Position numbers and translations under genes: made by a program. A stretch of 64,000 bases of DNA, taken from NCBI GenBank assembly GCA_945862065.1, contig CAMAWT010000013.1:12388-76387 (forward strand), read 5' to 3'. Origin of the DNA: Flavobacterium psychrophilum (lineage in GTDB: Bacteria; Bacteroidota; Bacteroidia; Flavobacteriales; Flavobacteriaceae). This document shows, in pieces, positions 54,833 through 62,693 of this stretch; position 1 is the first letter of the stretch; every line of letters starts with the position of its first letter. A model generated the notes under the pieces. The model was given only the letters and a program-made list of their open reading frames with translations, did not search any database and was not told the DNA's origin.

Positions 54833-56203
54833 TTAATTTTTTCTAGAAAAAAATGTTTTAATAACTATTTCAATTAACCTATTTTTTTTATGAATAAGTA
54901 ATCTTCTCTTGTGGTAAATCTTTGTTAAAAAACGTAATTTTTTTAAGTGTTTCTCGATTGTTTTATCAAAAAAATTTGCATCGGGATTGTTTCGCCAAAT
55001 CTCTAAACTTTTAGCACGAACTTTCATACGTTGTTTTTGAACCATTTTAAAATCAATAGTTACCTTTTCATTTTCATATCTTTTGGGTGGCATTATAGAT
55101 TTATTTTCTTTTTTTACCCAATTAAGTCTTACAGACAACCCCGTATGCCTATGATTAAAACTTCCTTGCTGTGATGCTAAAAAATTATTTAAAGATAAAT
55201 CTTGCAACCTTAAGTCCTTAATTTCAATACCTTTTTGAATTATATTTTCTGCTAAAGTTGAACGGGTTACAACTATACTATTTCCTAATCCATCATTAGT
55301 GAAAGGATGGATCCATGCATCACCTAAAGAAATATCAGCCAGCTCGGTAGTAACATCATCGCAAAAATCGCAGGCGTTAGATTTAAACATTCCAGTTCCC
55401 CACATATCGCCAATTGTTTGCATTCTTACTTGCTTAAATTCTTGATTTGAATCATAAGCACCAAAAGAATAATCATTTGATTGACTTTTAGGATTTTTTA
55501 TTCGGTAATCTTGTTTACTATATGTTGATTTAATTTCGGCTTTTTGTGCTAAATAATCTGTGAAGAAATTACTTTTTAATCCCCCGCAAATTATTCCAAT
55601 TAAAAAAGGAATTTTCTCTTTATATTCTGGATAATAAAACTGCTTTAATCGTATGGCTTTAATAAAACAAGCAATACCTGATACTGCTACCTTGCCTTTA
55701 ATACTATCTAAATCAATGAATAATTTTTCTAAAGTAACTGGTGTATATTTAGTTTTAGATATTTCAACAATATTTGATACATCATTAAATAATTGATATT
55801 CATATTTGCCATCTACTTCCTTAACAATAAAAATATGATCAACTATTTTGTCGGTTAACAATTTTTCAAAAACATACGTTGCAATTCCACCTGATGAAGA
55901 TGTTGGTCTATACTCCTTTGAAAAACCGACATAGGTGTTGATGTATTTGCCTATTTTTTGCTGTCTGTTAGTTGCCTCGTTTAAAAATAAATCCGCTAAA
56001 ACATTTTCATTATATACCTCTTTTTCTGGGTTGGGGTTAAAAGGACATATTTTAACAGCCAAACTGTTGAATGAATCATCTAAAAGCGGTACTAAAAAAC
56101 CTTCTTCATCCCAAACCATTCTGGAAGTTTCAGATTCTGAAATGCAAATTCCACAACCCGTACATAATTTTTTTGAAACAATATCTTCTATTGTAAAAGT
56201 CAT
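54833..56203 (-). CDS. Coenzyme F420 hydrogenase/dehydrogenase beta-subunit-like iron-sulfur protein
   Basis: The 456-residue protein has an N-terminal ferredoxin-type cluster motif (C14, C17, C20 in KLCTGCGIC and C53 in KICPFNPN), the FrhB-like GGIATYVFEKLL region and NACDFCDDVTTELADISLGDAW near 270-290. Flavobacteria do not use F420 in this setting; members of this group sit in capsule loci with pyruvyl transferases and probably carry out a redox step on the sugar or its substituent. It is the first structural gene after the UpxY leader. Confidence 0.85.
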   Translation of the reverse strand: MTFTIEDIVSKKLCTGCGICISESETSRMVWDEEGFLVPLLDDSFNSLAVKICPFNPNPEKEVYNENVLADLFLNEATNRQQKIGKYINTYVGFSKEYRPTSSSGGIATYVFEKLLTDKIVDHIFIVKEVDGKYEYQLFNDVSNIVEISKTKYTPVTLEKLFIDLDSIKGKVAVSGIACFIKAIRLKQFYYPEYKEKIPFLIGIICGGLKSNFFTDYLAQKAEIKSTYSKQDYRIKNPKSQSNDYSFGAYDSNQEFKQVRMQTIGDMWGTGMFKSNACDFCDDVTTELADISLGDAWIHPFTNDGLGNSIVVTRSTLAENIIQKGIEIKDLRLQDLSLNNFLASQQGSFNHRHTGLSVRLNWVKKENKSIMPPKRYENEKVTIDFKMVQKQRMKVRAKSLEIWRNNPDANFFDKTIEKHLKKLRFLTKIYHKRRLLIHKKNRLIEIVIKTFFSRKN

Positions 56204-56469
56204 TTTAATTTAAATTTTGAAATATTCTAAATAACTTACTCTTAAATTAGTTTGTTTAAATCCCCTAATAGTTGAAAAAAGGTGTTAAAAAAATTACTCT
56301 AACTCTAATTGATTAATATTTTTTGAAATGACAAACCCCATTTAATTTAGTTTTTTTTGAGTATTATGAATTAAATAGATTCTCTATCATTCCAACGGCT
56401 TCGCCTCCTGAGTCACAGTTTGTGCTCACCAAAGAAATTTATTTTGAAGGTGTTTTACCTATTTATACA
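56204..56469 (-). promoter_or_regulatory. Untranslated leader between upxY and the first capsule gene
   Basis: A 266-bp gap free of genes. In Bacteroides, UpxY antiterminators act on leaders like this one. No clear terminator hairpin could be picked out, so the assignment is from position. Confidence 0.35.
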
Positions 56470-56928
56470 TTATCTTGTCAGCGTAATGACGCATCCTAAT
56501 TCTTCTAAAACCAATTGTACTTTTTTGTCATTGGCATTGGTTATGGTGCCTTCTTTCCCTTTAAACGGTCCGGCTGGGATGGTCATTTTGGTTCCCGGCT
56601 GAAGTGCTGTTGTTTCTACACTTGCAAATGTATCTTGCAAGGTATATTGTAATCTTTCTATTTCTTGGGGGGCTACTAAGGCGGGCTTGCCCAACCAAAA
56701 TAAATACCGCACTACGCCTACCGCCTGAAACACGTTTTGTCTGTCGGCTTCCGCTATATTCACAAATACATACGAAGCTATCAATGGGGTTTCGACTTTT
56801 TTCTTTCGGTCTGACCATTGTTTTACTTGCTTCACCATCGGGCAATAAACTTCAATGCCCAATTTTTCTAACCTTTCGACCACTTTTTTTTCATTGCGCG
56901 GTTTGGTATATAATGCAAACCAAGGCAT
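56470..56928 (-). CDS. UpxY-family (NusG-like) transcription antiterminator
   Basis: The 152-residue protein has a NusG N-terminal domain (PWFALYTKPRNEKKVVERLEKLG, then VETPLIASYVFVNI) and a C-terminal KOW domain (PGTKMTIPAGPFKGKEGTI). In Bacteroides fragilis UpxY proteins let RNA polymerase read through the capsule leader of their own locus. Its position as second gene, before a long leader, fits the same role over the roughly 30-kb operon. It is 54 bp downstream of the winged-helix gene. Confidence 0.92.
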   Translation of the reverse strand: MPWFALYTKPRNEKKVVERLEKLGIEVYCPMVKQVKQWSDRKKKVETPLIASYVFVNIAEADRQNVFQAVGVVRYLFWLGKPALVAPQEIERLQYTLQDTFASVETTALQPGTKMTIPAGPFKGKEGTITNANDKKVQLVLEELGCVITLTR

Positions 56929-56982
56929 CAGCTTGGGTTGTTTTTTATCTCACATACAAAAATTGACATCTCTTCCATATCG

Positions 56983-57495
56983 TTATTCAACTAAACTTTC
57001 ATAGATACGTAATCCATTTCCCTTATAACTCGAAGATAACATAAACTGTATTTTTCTATGAATGACTTCTTCTATTTTGGGTGCTAATTGTATGATGTAT
57101 TCGGTGTTTAAATCGTTTCCAACTACTATAACTTCAATAGTGCCACTGTCGTTTCCGTTGGCATAATCGCCAACTACTACAATTTGTTCAACAGCTCCCA
57201 TTCGCTCCAAAATCATGTCTACAATGGCATCAAGGCCAATGTGTTGAAATACAATTTTTTGTAAGGTCGCAAACAAGGGATGCTTGGTATTGGCATTATA
57301 GTTGACTCTGTTTTGGATGGTTTCTTTGTTTAAATAACCTGCTTCTGAAAGGTTGTTGAGTTCCTTGCGAATGGCGTTGGTCGATTCGTTCATTTCATCT
57401 GCCAACCCTCGCAAATGTCCATTGGTAGCGGCATTGATAAAGAATTTTACCAATAATCGGATGCGGGTTTTAGAAGTGATTAACGTTTCTAGCAT
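56983..57495 (-). CDS. Winged-helix regulator at the head of the capsule locus
   Basis: The start at 57495 gives 170 residues beginning MLETLITSKTRIRLLVKFFIN. A winged helix follows (LRGLADEMNESTNAIRKELNNLSEAGYLNKE, about 25-60), then a nucleotidyltransferase-like domain (MGAVEQIVVVGDYANGNDSGTIEVIVVG). The combination fits the small regulators regularly seen next to upxY in flavobacterial polysaccharide loci. An upstream in-frame ATG (57666) is rejected because it would lie before a full promoter at 57519-57548. Confidence 0.82.
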   Translation of the reverse strand: MLETLITSKTRIRLLVKFFINAATNGHLRGLADEMNESTNAIRKELNNLSEAGYLNKETIQNRVNYNANTKHPLFATLQKIVFQHIGLDAIVDMILERMGAVEQIVVVGDYANGNDSGTIEVIVVGNDLNTEYIIQLAPKIEEVIHRKIQFMLSSSYKGNGLRIYESLVE

Positions 57496-57518
57496 GTATT
57501 TGCATGTATAATGAGTAA

Positions 57519-57548
57519 CAAAAGTACTCGCTTTTTTTGAATGTGCAA
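57519..57548 (-). promoter_or_regulatory. Promoter of the capsule locus
   Basis: On the minus strand TTG (57548-57546), 19-bp spacer, TACTTTTG (57526-57519): complete Bacteroidota promoter. The expected transcript starts a few bases before the ATG at 57495. Confidence 0.65.
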
Positions 57549-57681
57549 ATTTTTGGTGAGATTTTTTTTTAGGCAAAAGGCAATAGGCAATAGGCAAAAG
57601 TGAATGGAGGGGTGGTCGCTTTGCTCTTGATATACTGTAATAGGGTCGCTTCGCTTCTTTTTTCACGAATTAAAAAAATTA

Positions 57682-58012
57682 TCGCTTCGCTCTGTTTTTT
57701 AACACAGATTACACAAATTACACAAATTGTCGCTTCGCTTATTGACATATAGCTATTAATAGAAGTGTCGCTTCGCTCCTTTTTTAACACAGATTTCACA
57801 AATTTCTCAAATTTCACAAATTTCACTAGGTTTCGCTTCGCTATTGGGATGATGGACTTTTTTTGCCACGGATTAACGGATTACACAAATTACAAAAAAT
57901 TGTCGCTTCGCTCTGTTTTTTAACACAGATTACACAAATTACACAAATTGTCGCTTCGCTTATTGACATATAGCTATTAATAGAAGTGTCGCTTCGCTCC
58001 TTTTTTAACACA
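57682..58012. repeat. Exact 110-bp direct repeat in a GTCGCTTCGCTC-rich spacer
   Basis: 57682-57791 and 57903-58012 appear identical over 110 bp (TCGCTTCGCTCTG... to ...TTTTTTAACACA), offset 221 bp. The wider spacer 57549-58416 is made of AACACAGATTACACAAATT segments separated by GTCGCTTCGCTC, plus a 13-bp minisatellite; no gene is convincing. Confidence 0.85.
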
Positions 58013-58232
58013 AATTACACAAATTACACAAATTGTCGCTTCGCTCTTTGAAGAACTGTTATTACTCAAAGTTACTCAAAGTGGACACAAAGTTACGCAA
58101 AGCTGGGATATTTAAATCTTATCAGTTACCTAGTTGTTACTCAAAAATACCTAGACTTTGACTGATAAATGAGATTGTAACTGCGTGTGAAAACTGTGAC
58201 TGAAAAATATAACCGAAAATTGTTACTGAAAT

Positions 58233-58310
58233 TGAAAACTGAGACTGAAAACTGAGACTGAAAACTGAGACTGAAAACTGCGACTGATTACAGCGACTGA
58301 TTACAGCGAC
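58233..58310. repeat. 13-bp minisatellite, six units
   Basis: TGAAAACTGAGAC three times, TGAAAACTGCGAC once, TGATTACAGCGAC twice, without gaps. A related 13-mer array lies beyond the operon at 62395-62420. Confidence 0.88.
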
Positions 58311-58416
58311 CGAACACTAATCACTTTTGCCTAATGCCTATTGCTTAATTAAAAAAAAAAAAACCTCTCCCAACCTTTTTGTATCTTTCGTGCTCTTTAT
58401 AAGAAAGCAACTGATT

Positions 58417-58953
58417 GTGATAGACGAAAAACTAATTACCGACTGCAAAAAAATGCAACGAGAAGCCCAGCGAAAGGTGTACGACCTTTTGTCGCCGATG
58501 TTGTATCGCACGTGCAAACGCTACCTCAAAAAGGAAGAAGAAATTGAAGAAGTATTGGCAGATGCTTTCTTCATAATCTTTACCAAAATTGAGCAACTCA
58601 AAGAACCCAAAGCATTTGAAGGTTGGGCGCGAAAAATAGCCGTAAATGGCTGTTTGCTTCAACTCAAACGAAATGTTAATTTTAACTTGTATCTTGAAGA
58701 GACATCCTTTGCCTTGCAACCAGAAAGCCTCCCAGATGATACCTTGGAGCACGAAGACTTACTCAAACTTTTAGACTTAATACCAGAAGGGTGTCGCACT
58801 GTCTTTAATTTATTTGCAATCGAAGGCTATGCACACAAAGAAATTGCAGCGCAACTACAAATTTCTGAAGGCACTTCCAAATCGCAATTGAATGTTGCCA
58901 AAACCAAATTACAACAACTCGTTCATCAACTTTATTTTCAAAAAGCAAAATAA
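58417..58953 (+). CDS. ECF-type RNA polymerase sigma factor
   Basis: From a GTG at 58417 the protein has 178 residues. Region 2 is DLLSPMLYRTCKRYLKKEEEIEEVLADAFFIIFTKI with AFEGWARKIAVN; region 4 is LDLIPEGCRTVFNLFAIEGYAHKEIAAQLQISEGTSKSQL with its helix-turn-helix. The frame opens earlier (ATG at 58327), but the extra residues are basic and hydrophobic without sigma similarity, so the GTG is preferred. A TATCTTTC box lies at 58382-58389. It is 2 bp before the anti-sigma-like gene and likely controls the operon. Confidence 0.88.
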   Translation: MIDEKLITDCKKMQREAQRKVYDLLSPMLYRTCKRYLKKEEEIEEVLADAFFIIFTKIEQLKEPKAFEGWARKIAVNGCLLQLKRNVNFNLYLEETSFALQPESLPDDTLEHEDLLKLLDLIPEGCRTVFNLFAIEGYAHKEIAAQLQISEGTSKSQLNVAKTKLQQLVHQLYFQKAK

Positions 58954-58955
58954 TC

Positions 58956-59843
58956 ATGAAAAATCAAGATACACTCATTAACCAATTCCAAAAAGCCGCA
59001 CAAGACGCTCCCCTACAAAAAGCGCCAAAGCACGACGCTATTTGGGATAAAATTGAGACACGACTCGACCATAAAGAATTGAATACCAAAAAGAAACATT
59101 GGCAACGCATTGCCCTTGCCGCTTGCTTTCTTCTTGTGGGATCGCTTCTTTTTCAATGGTTTCAAAAACCTGCTCAAGTCTCTATTACAGCACCAGTTAC
59201 CGTTCAAGATACTATTCAAAATTCGGTGGTAACAGCACCTAAATCAACAGATACCCTCACTACAACCGTTATCAAACCAGAAGCCAAAGCGCTTCTAAAA
59301 AAACAACTGGAGTCGAGTGCAGTGGTCGTAAACGCAACTCCTCCTCCACCTCCCATGGCACCACACGATGAACCAATGCAAGTCATTAAAAAATCAAATG
59401 GATTGCCTTTCAAAAATAGGGTTTTTGACGCCAGAGGGGTTACTTACATAGATGCCGAGGTTGTTTCTGATAAACAAAACACTCCACAAACCCTAGAAAA
59501 AGCACCTCCTTTAGTCATTTTAGACGAAAAGGCCATTACCGGTGCGTCCAAAAACTATAAATCAAAAACCGAATCTCAATTAAACAATTCTGATGATATC
59601 GAAACCGTTACCTATCTGCCCAACCCTTTGTACATCATCAACGGGGTCGAATATTCCGAAAAGGAACTCTTTGGCACACATCCAACAAGTCCTTATTACC
59701 CTCTAAACGAGCAAGATATAACAGATACTAAAATCTTGCAAGGTAATCAAGCCACCACTGCCTATGGTGACAAAGGTGCCAATGGGGTTGTCATTATTAC
59801 CACCAAAAACGGAAAACCAAAACCCATTAAACAAAAAAAATAA
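58956..59843 (+). CDS. Anti-sigma-like membrane protein with TonB-plug-like C-terminus
   Basis: A 295-residue protein: a short cytoplasmic part (1-45, with APKHDAIWDKIETRL, as in anti-sigma proteins of this operon type), one membrane helix (about 47-64), a Ser/Thr/Pro-rich periplasmic stretch, and near 225-285 a SusC-plug-like segment NPLYIINGVEYSE then AYGDKGANGVVIITTKNGK. The plug has no barrel. It probably holds the sigma factor and may dock with the TonB-dependent signalling path. It follows the sigma gene by 2 bp; a large hairpin separates it from the vWA gene. Confidence 0.75.
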   Translation: MKNQDTLINQFQKAAQDAPLQKAPKHDAIWDKIETRLDHKELNTKKKHWQRIALAACFLLVGSLLFQWFQKPAQVSITAPVTVQDTIQNSVVTAPKSTDTLTTTVIKPEAKALLKKQLESSAVVVNATPPPPPMAPHDEPMQVIKKSNGLPFKNRVFDARGVTYIDAEVVSDKQNTPQTLEKAPPLVILDEKAITGASKNYKSKTESQLNNSDDIETVTYLPNPLYIINGVEYSEKELFGTHPTSPYYPLNEQDITDTKILQGNQATTAYGDKGANGVVIITTKNGKPKPIKQKK

Positions 59844-59856
59844 GTCGCTTTTTTAT

Positions 59857-59998
59857 GGGCCCAAATCTGGCTATCCGCTGTAGCCCTCGGTTGCACGGCT
59901 TTTTTTCTTTAACTTGCCAAGAGCTCCTGGCGTCGCTTTGGCAAGTCAAGAAAAAATAGCCGTCCCGCCCTCGGGGCTGCCGCTACTATCCAGGGGCC
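59857..59998. repeat. Large imperfect inverted repeat between the anti-sigma-like and vWA genes
   Basis: Inner arms 59895-59919 and 59939-59963 (ACGGCT, poly-T/A, ACTTGCCA) pair with few mismatches. Outer arms contain GGGCCC and CTATCCGCTGTAGCC with counterparts in GCCGCTACTATCC and AGGGGCC. The layout resembles the dispersed hairpin repeat family seen at 10.8-18.9 kb. Confidence 0.7.
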
Positions 59999-60059
59999 TC
60001 CGCATTTCAGTTGTCAATTTGACCTAAAAAACACATTTTTAATTTTAAAACAAATCCTT

Positions 60060-62237
60060 ATGAAAACACTTCACCGCATTTCATTAGCCCTAGCTATGTT
60101 CTTTTGTTACCTAGCTCCAACCCATGCGCAAGATAGTCTTGCCACTGCTACACTCCGCATCATCACTGGAATCGTCTCCGATAACATCGGACCCATTCCA
60201 GGAGTTCAAATCGTAGTAAAAGGTACCACAAGAGGTACCTCTACCGATCTCAACGGCGCTTATTCTATTCAAGTCAAAAATGGCGAATTTCTTGTTTTTT
60301 CCTTCATCGGATTGGAAACGAAAACCGTAAAAGTACCCAAAACAAAAGTGCTCAACATTCAATTGCAACCTAGTCAAAACCAACTGCAAGAGGTTGTAGT
60401 TACTGGTTATAAAGTCAAACAAACCAAAAACGCAATCGTTTCAAGTCAAAAACAAATAACCAAAAAAGACAAAAAGATTGCACTTCAAGGCAAAGTTTCG
60501 GGCTTGCAAATAAGTCCTAATTCAGGTTATACCAATCAAAAAATAGTACTTCGAGGCAATCGAAGCATTACTGGCACCAACACCGCATTGGTTGTTATTG
60601 ACGGTCAAGTAGCTTCTGCAGAAACCTTGCAACAAATACCTCAAGATGTAATTGATAAAGTACATGTGATCAAAGGGGCGCAAGGTGCTTCTATCTATGG
60701 AGAACAGGGGGTAAATGGTGTTTTGGTAGTAACCACAAAAAATCATACCGGAAAAAACGCCGATGGAACATCAGACGCTTTGAATACATCTGTAACCGAT
60801 GATTTAGAAGTCATCCCAGCCCTTGAACCCAACGATGAATCGTATGAAACCTTTACTGAAAACCCATTTGAGAGTCCGAAGAAAAATGCACTTTCTACTT
60901 TCTCAATCGATGTGGATAATGCCGCTTATACCAATGTTCGCCGTTTTATCAACAACGGTCAAAAAGTTCCCAAAGATGCCGTTCGAATAGAGGAAATGAT
61001 TCAGTTTTTTAAATACAAGTATGCACAACCCACGACCGACGAGCCATTTGCTATTGACACCGAATACAGCTCTTGCCCGTGGAATGTCAATCATACATTG
61101 GTTCGCATCGGACTAAAAGGTAAAGAAATCCCAACCGAAAAAATTCCTGCCTCAAATCTTGTTTTTCTAATTGACGTTTCAGGTTCCATGTCAGATGTTA
61201 ACAAACTGCCTTTGGTAAAAGAATCTTTAAAGTTGCTGGTGGCTCAAATGCGCAAACAAGACCGCATAGCTATTGTTGTGTATGCTGGTGCTGCAGGATT
61301 GGTTCTTCCGTCCACATCTGGAGATGAAAAACGAAAAATAATCGCTTCACTCGACCAACTTCAATCGGGCGGAAGTACTGCTGGTGGCGCTGGAATCGAA
61401 TTGGCATACAAAGTGGCAGCAGAACAATTTATAAAAGAGGGTAACAACCGTGTGGTTTTGGCTACCGACGGCGATTTTAATGTGGGCGCTTCTAGTGATG
61501 AAGACATGGAGAAATTGATTGAAGGCAAACGTAAATCGGGTGTGTTTTTAACCTGTTTAGGTTACGGAATGGGCAATTATAAAGACAGTAAACTGGAAAC
61601 GCTCGCAGATAAAGGAAACGGAAACTATGCCTACATCGACAGCATGCAAGAAGCCAATCGTTTTTTGAATAAAGAATACAAAGGAGCCATGTTTACCATT
61701 GCCAAAGATGTAAAAGTACAAATTGAATTCAACCCAATGCACGTAAAAGCCTACCGACTTATTGGCTATGAAAACAGAAAACTAGAAGCCGAAGATTTTG
61801 TAAATGACGCCATTGATGCAGGTGAAATGGGAAGTGGCCATACCGTTACTGCTCTGTATGAAATAATTCCAGAAGGTACCGATTCTGAATTATTTACTGC
61901 TACATCTGATTTAAAATATACTAAAACCCCATCCACATCAGCCACCGCATTTCCAAATGAATTGGCTACCGTAAAATTTAGATACAAAAAACCAGATGAA
62001 GATACAAGTAAAGAACTCGTGCGAATCATTCCAACCACATCAAAAAATCTAAAATCGGCAAGCGAAGATTTTAAATTTGCATCAGCAGTAGCTTGGTTTG
62101 GTCTTATTTTACGGGATTCCAAATTAGTTAAAAACAAATCCAAAGAAGCCGTTATCGAATTAGCAAACGAAGGAATAAGCACCGATTCTGATGGCTATCG
62201 TGAAGAGTTTGTACGATTAGTGGAAACTGGGGAGTAG
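60060..62237 (+). CDS. von Willebrand A (YfbK-like) protein with carboxypeptidase-regulatory and TonB-plug-like domains
   Basis: The 725-residue exported protein has a signal peptide (LALAMFFCYLAPTHAQ), a CarboxypepD_reg-like domain (about 35-112), a plug-like domain (about 120-232, ending GEQGVNGVLVVTTKN), a vWF-A N-terminal region (about 260-360), a vWA domain with MIDAS residues D372, S374, S376 (DVSGSMSD) and a DUF3520-like tail (about 545-720). No barrel follows the plug. vWA domains bind ligands through a metal. The partner is unknown. It ends the sigma operon, though the hairpin before it may lower its expression or split the unit. Confidence 0.85.
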   Translation: MKTLHRISLALAMFFCYLAPTHAQDSLATATLRIITGIVSDNIGPIPGVQIVVKGTTRGTSTDLNGAYSIQVKNGEFLVFSFIGLETKTVKVPKTKVLNIQLQPSQNQLQEVVVTGYKVKQTKNAIVSSQKQITKKDKKIALQGKVSGLQISPNSGYTNQKIVLRGNRSITGTNTALVVIDGQVASAETLQQIPQDVIDKVHVIKGAQGASIYGEQGVNGVLVVTTKNHTGKNADGTSDALNTSVTDDLEVIPALEPNDESYETFTENPFESPKKNALSTFSIDVDNAAYTNVRRFINNGQKVPKDAVRIEEMIQFFKYKYAQPTTDEPFAIDTEYSSCPWNVNHTLVRIGLKGKEIPTEKIPASNLVFLIDVSGSMSDVNKLPLVKESLKLLVAQMRKQDRIAIVVYAGAAGLVLPSTSGDEKRKIIASLDQLQSGGSTAGGAGIELAYKVAAEQFIKEGNNRVVLATDGDFNVGASSDEDMEKLIEGKRKSGVFLTCLGYGMGNYKDSKLETLADKGNGNYAYIDSMQEANRFLNKEYKGAMFTIAKDVKVQIEFNPMHVKAYRLIGYENRKLEAEDFVNDAIDAGEMGSGHTVTALYEIIPEGTDSELFTATSDLKYTKTPSTSATAFPNELATVKFRYKKPDEDTSKELVRIIPTTSKNLKSASEDFKFASAVAWFGLILRDSKLVKNKSKEAVIELANEGISTDSDGYREEFVRLVETGE

Positions 62238-62394
62238 GTTTTTTTTAAGTTTTTTAGGCATTAGGCAAAAGTGAGAAGTGGCTAGTGAGTAGTGATTAGT
62301 GACTAGTAATATCCTAATTAAAAGAGAGAAAAAATGGAAAACTGAAACTTTGCAACTTTGCAACTCTTTTACTTTGTAGCTCTTTAAACTGAGA

Positions 62395-62420
62395 CTGCGT
62401 CTGTAAACTGCGTCTGTAAA
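62395..62420. repeat. Two 13-bp units related to the upstream minisatellite
   Basis: CTGCGTCTGTAAA twice in tandem; in rotated frame TGTAAACTGCGTC, three changes from TGAAAACTGAGAC at 58233. The gap 62238-62440 otherwise is low-complexity sequence. Confidence 0.7.
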
Positions 62421-62440
62421 CTTTCAAAATTCTTATAAAA

Positions 62441-62468
62441 AAAAGAGCAAAATTAGTTTTGCTCTTTT
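62441..62468. terminator. Bidirectional terminator between the vWA gene and the small membrane protein gene
   Basis: AAAAGAGCAAAA (62441-62452) with TTTTGCTCTTTT (62457-62468), 4-base loop, flanked by A and T runs, between convergent genes. Confidence 0.88.
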
Positions 62469-62478
62469 ATTATTCAAT

Positions 62479-62682
62479 TTAATAGACTCTCTTCTTTTTT
62501 CTATATAGTACGAAAGCTACTGTAATTGCTATTAAAACCAATAACGGTAAACCATCTGAAATGGGTACTACTATATCTATTGTATCTGATTCCCCTTCTT
62601 CTGGTACTTCTGCAACTATATTTTGTAATGGTACGAATAGCAATAATGCAACGCTAACTATTTTTTTTAAATTCTTTTTCAT
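62479..62682 (-). CDS. Small exported PID-type membrane protein
   Basis: The 67-residue protein has a signal peptide (IVSVALLLFVPLQNIVA), a short acidic stretch, and a C-terminal segment VPISDGLPLLVLIAITVAFVLYRKKK: proline, a glycine turn, one membrane helix and a basic end. This arrangement is frequent in flavobacterial small proteins and resembles the P-I-D/G sorting-type tails. It is 11 bp downstream of the T9SS cargo gene and so cotranscribed. Function unknown. Confidence 0.75.
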   Translation of the reverse strand: MKKNLKKIVSVALLLFVPLQNIVAEVPEEGESDTIDIVVPISDGLPLLVLIAITVAFVLYRKKKRVY

Positions 62683-62693
62683 CGTTCTTCTAA

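Noticed and set aside
57569..57826. Minus-strand open frame in the spacer, and the long upstream extension of the winged-helix gene
   Set aside because: Both are made of the GTCGCTTCGCTC/AACACAGATT repeats; the extension would start before the promoter at 57519-57548.
58233..58310. Possible CRISPR array
   Set aside because: Units of 13 bp follow one another without spacers, and no cas gene is present; the 100-bp and 110-bp repeats also lack spacer structure.
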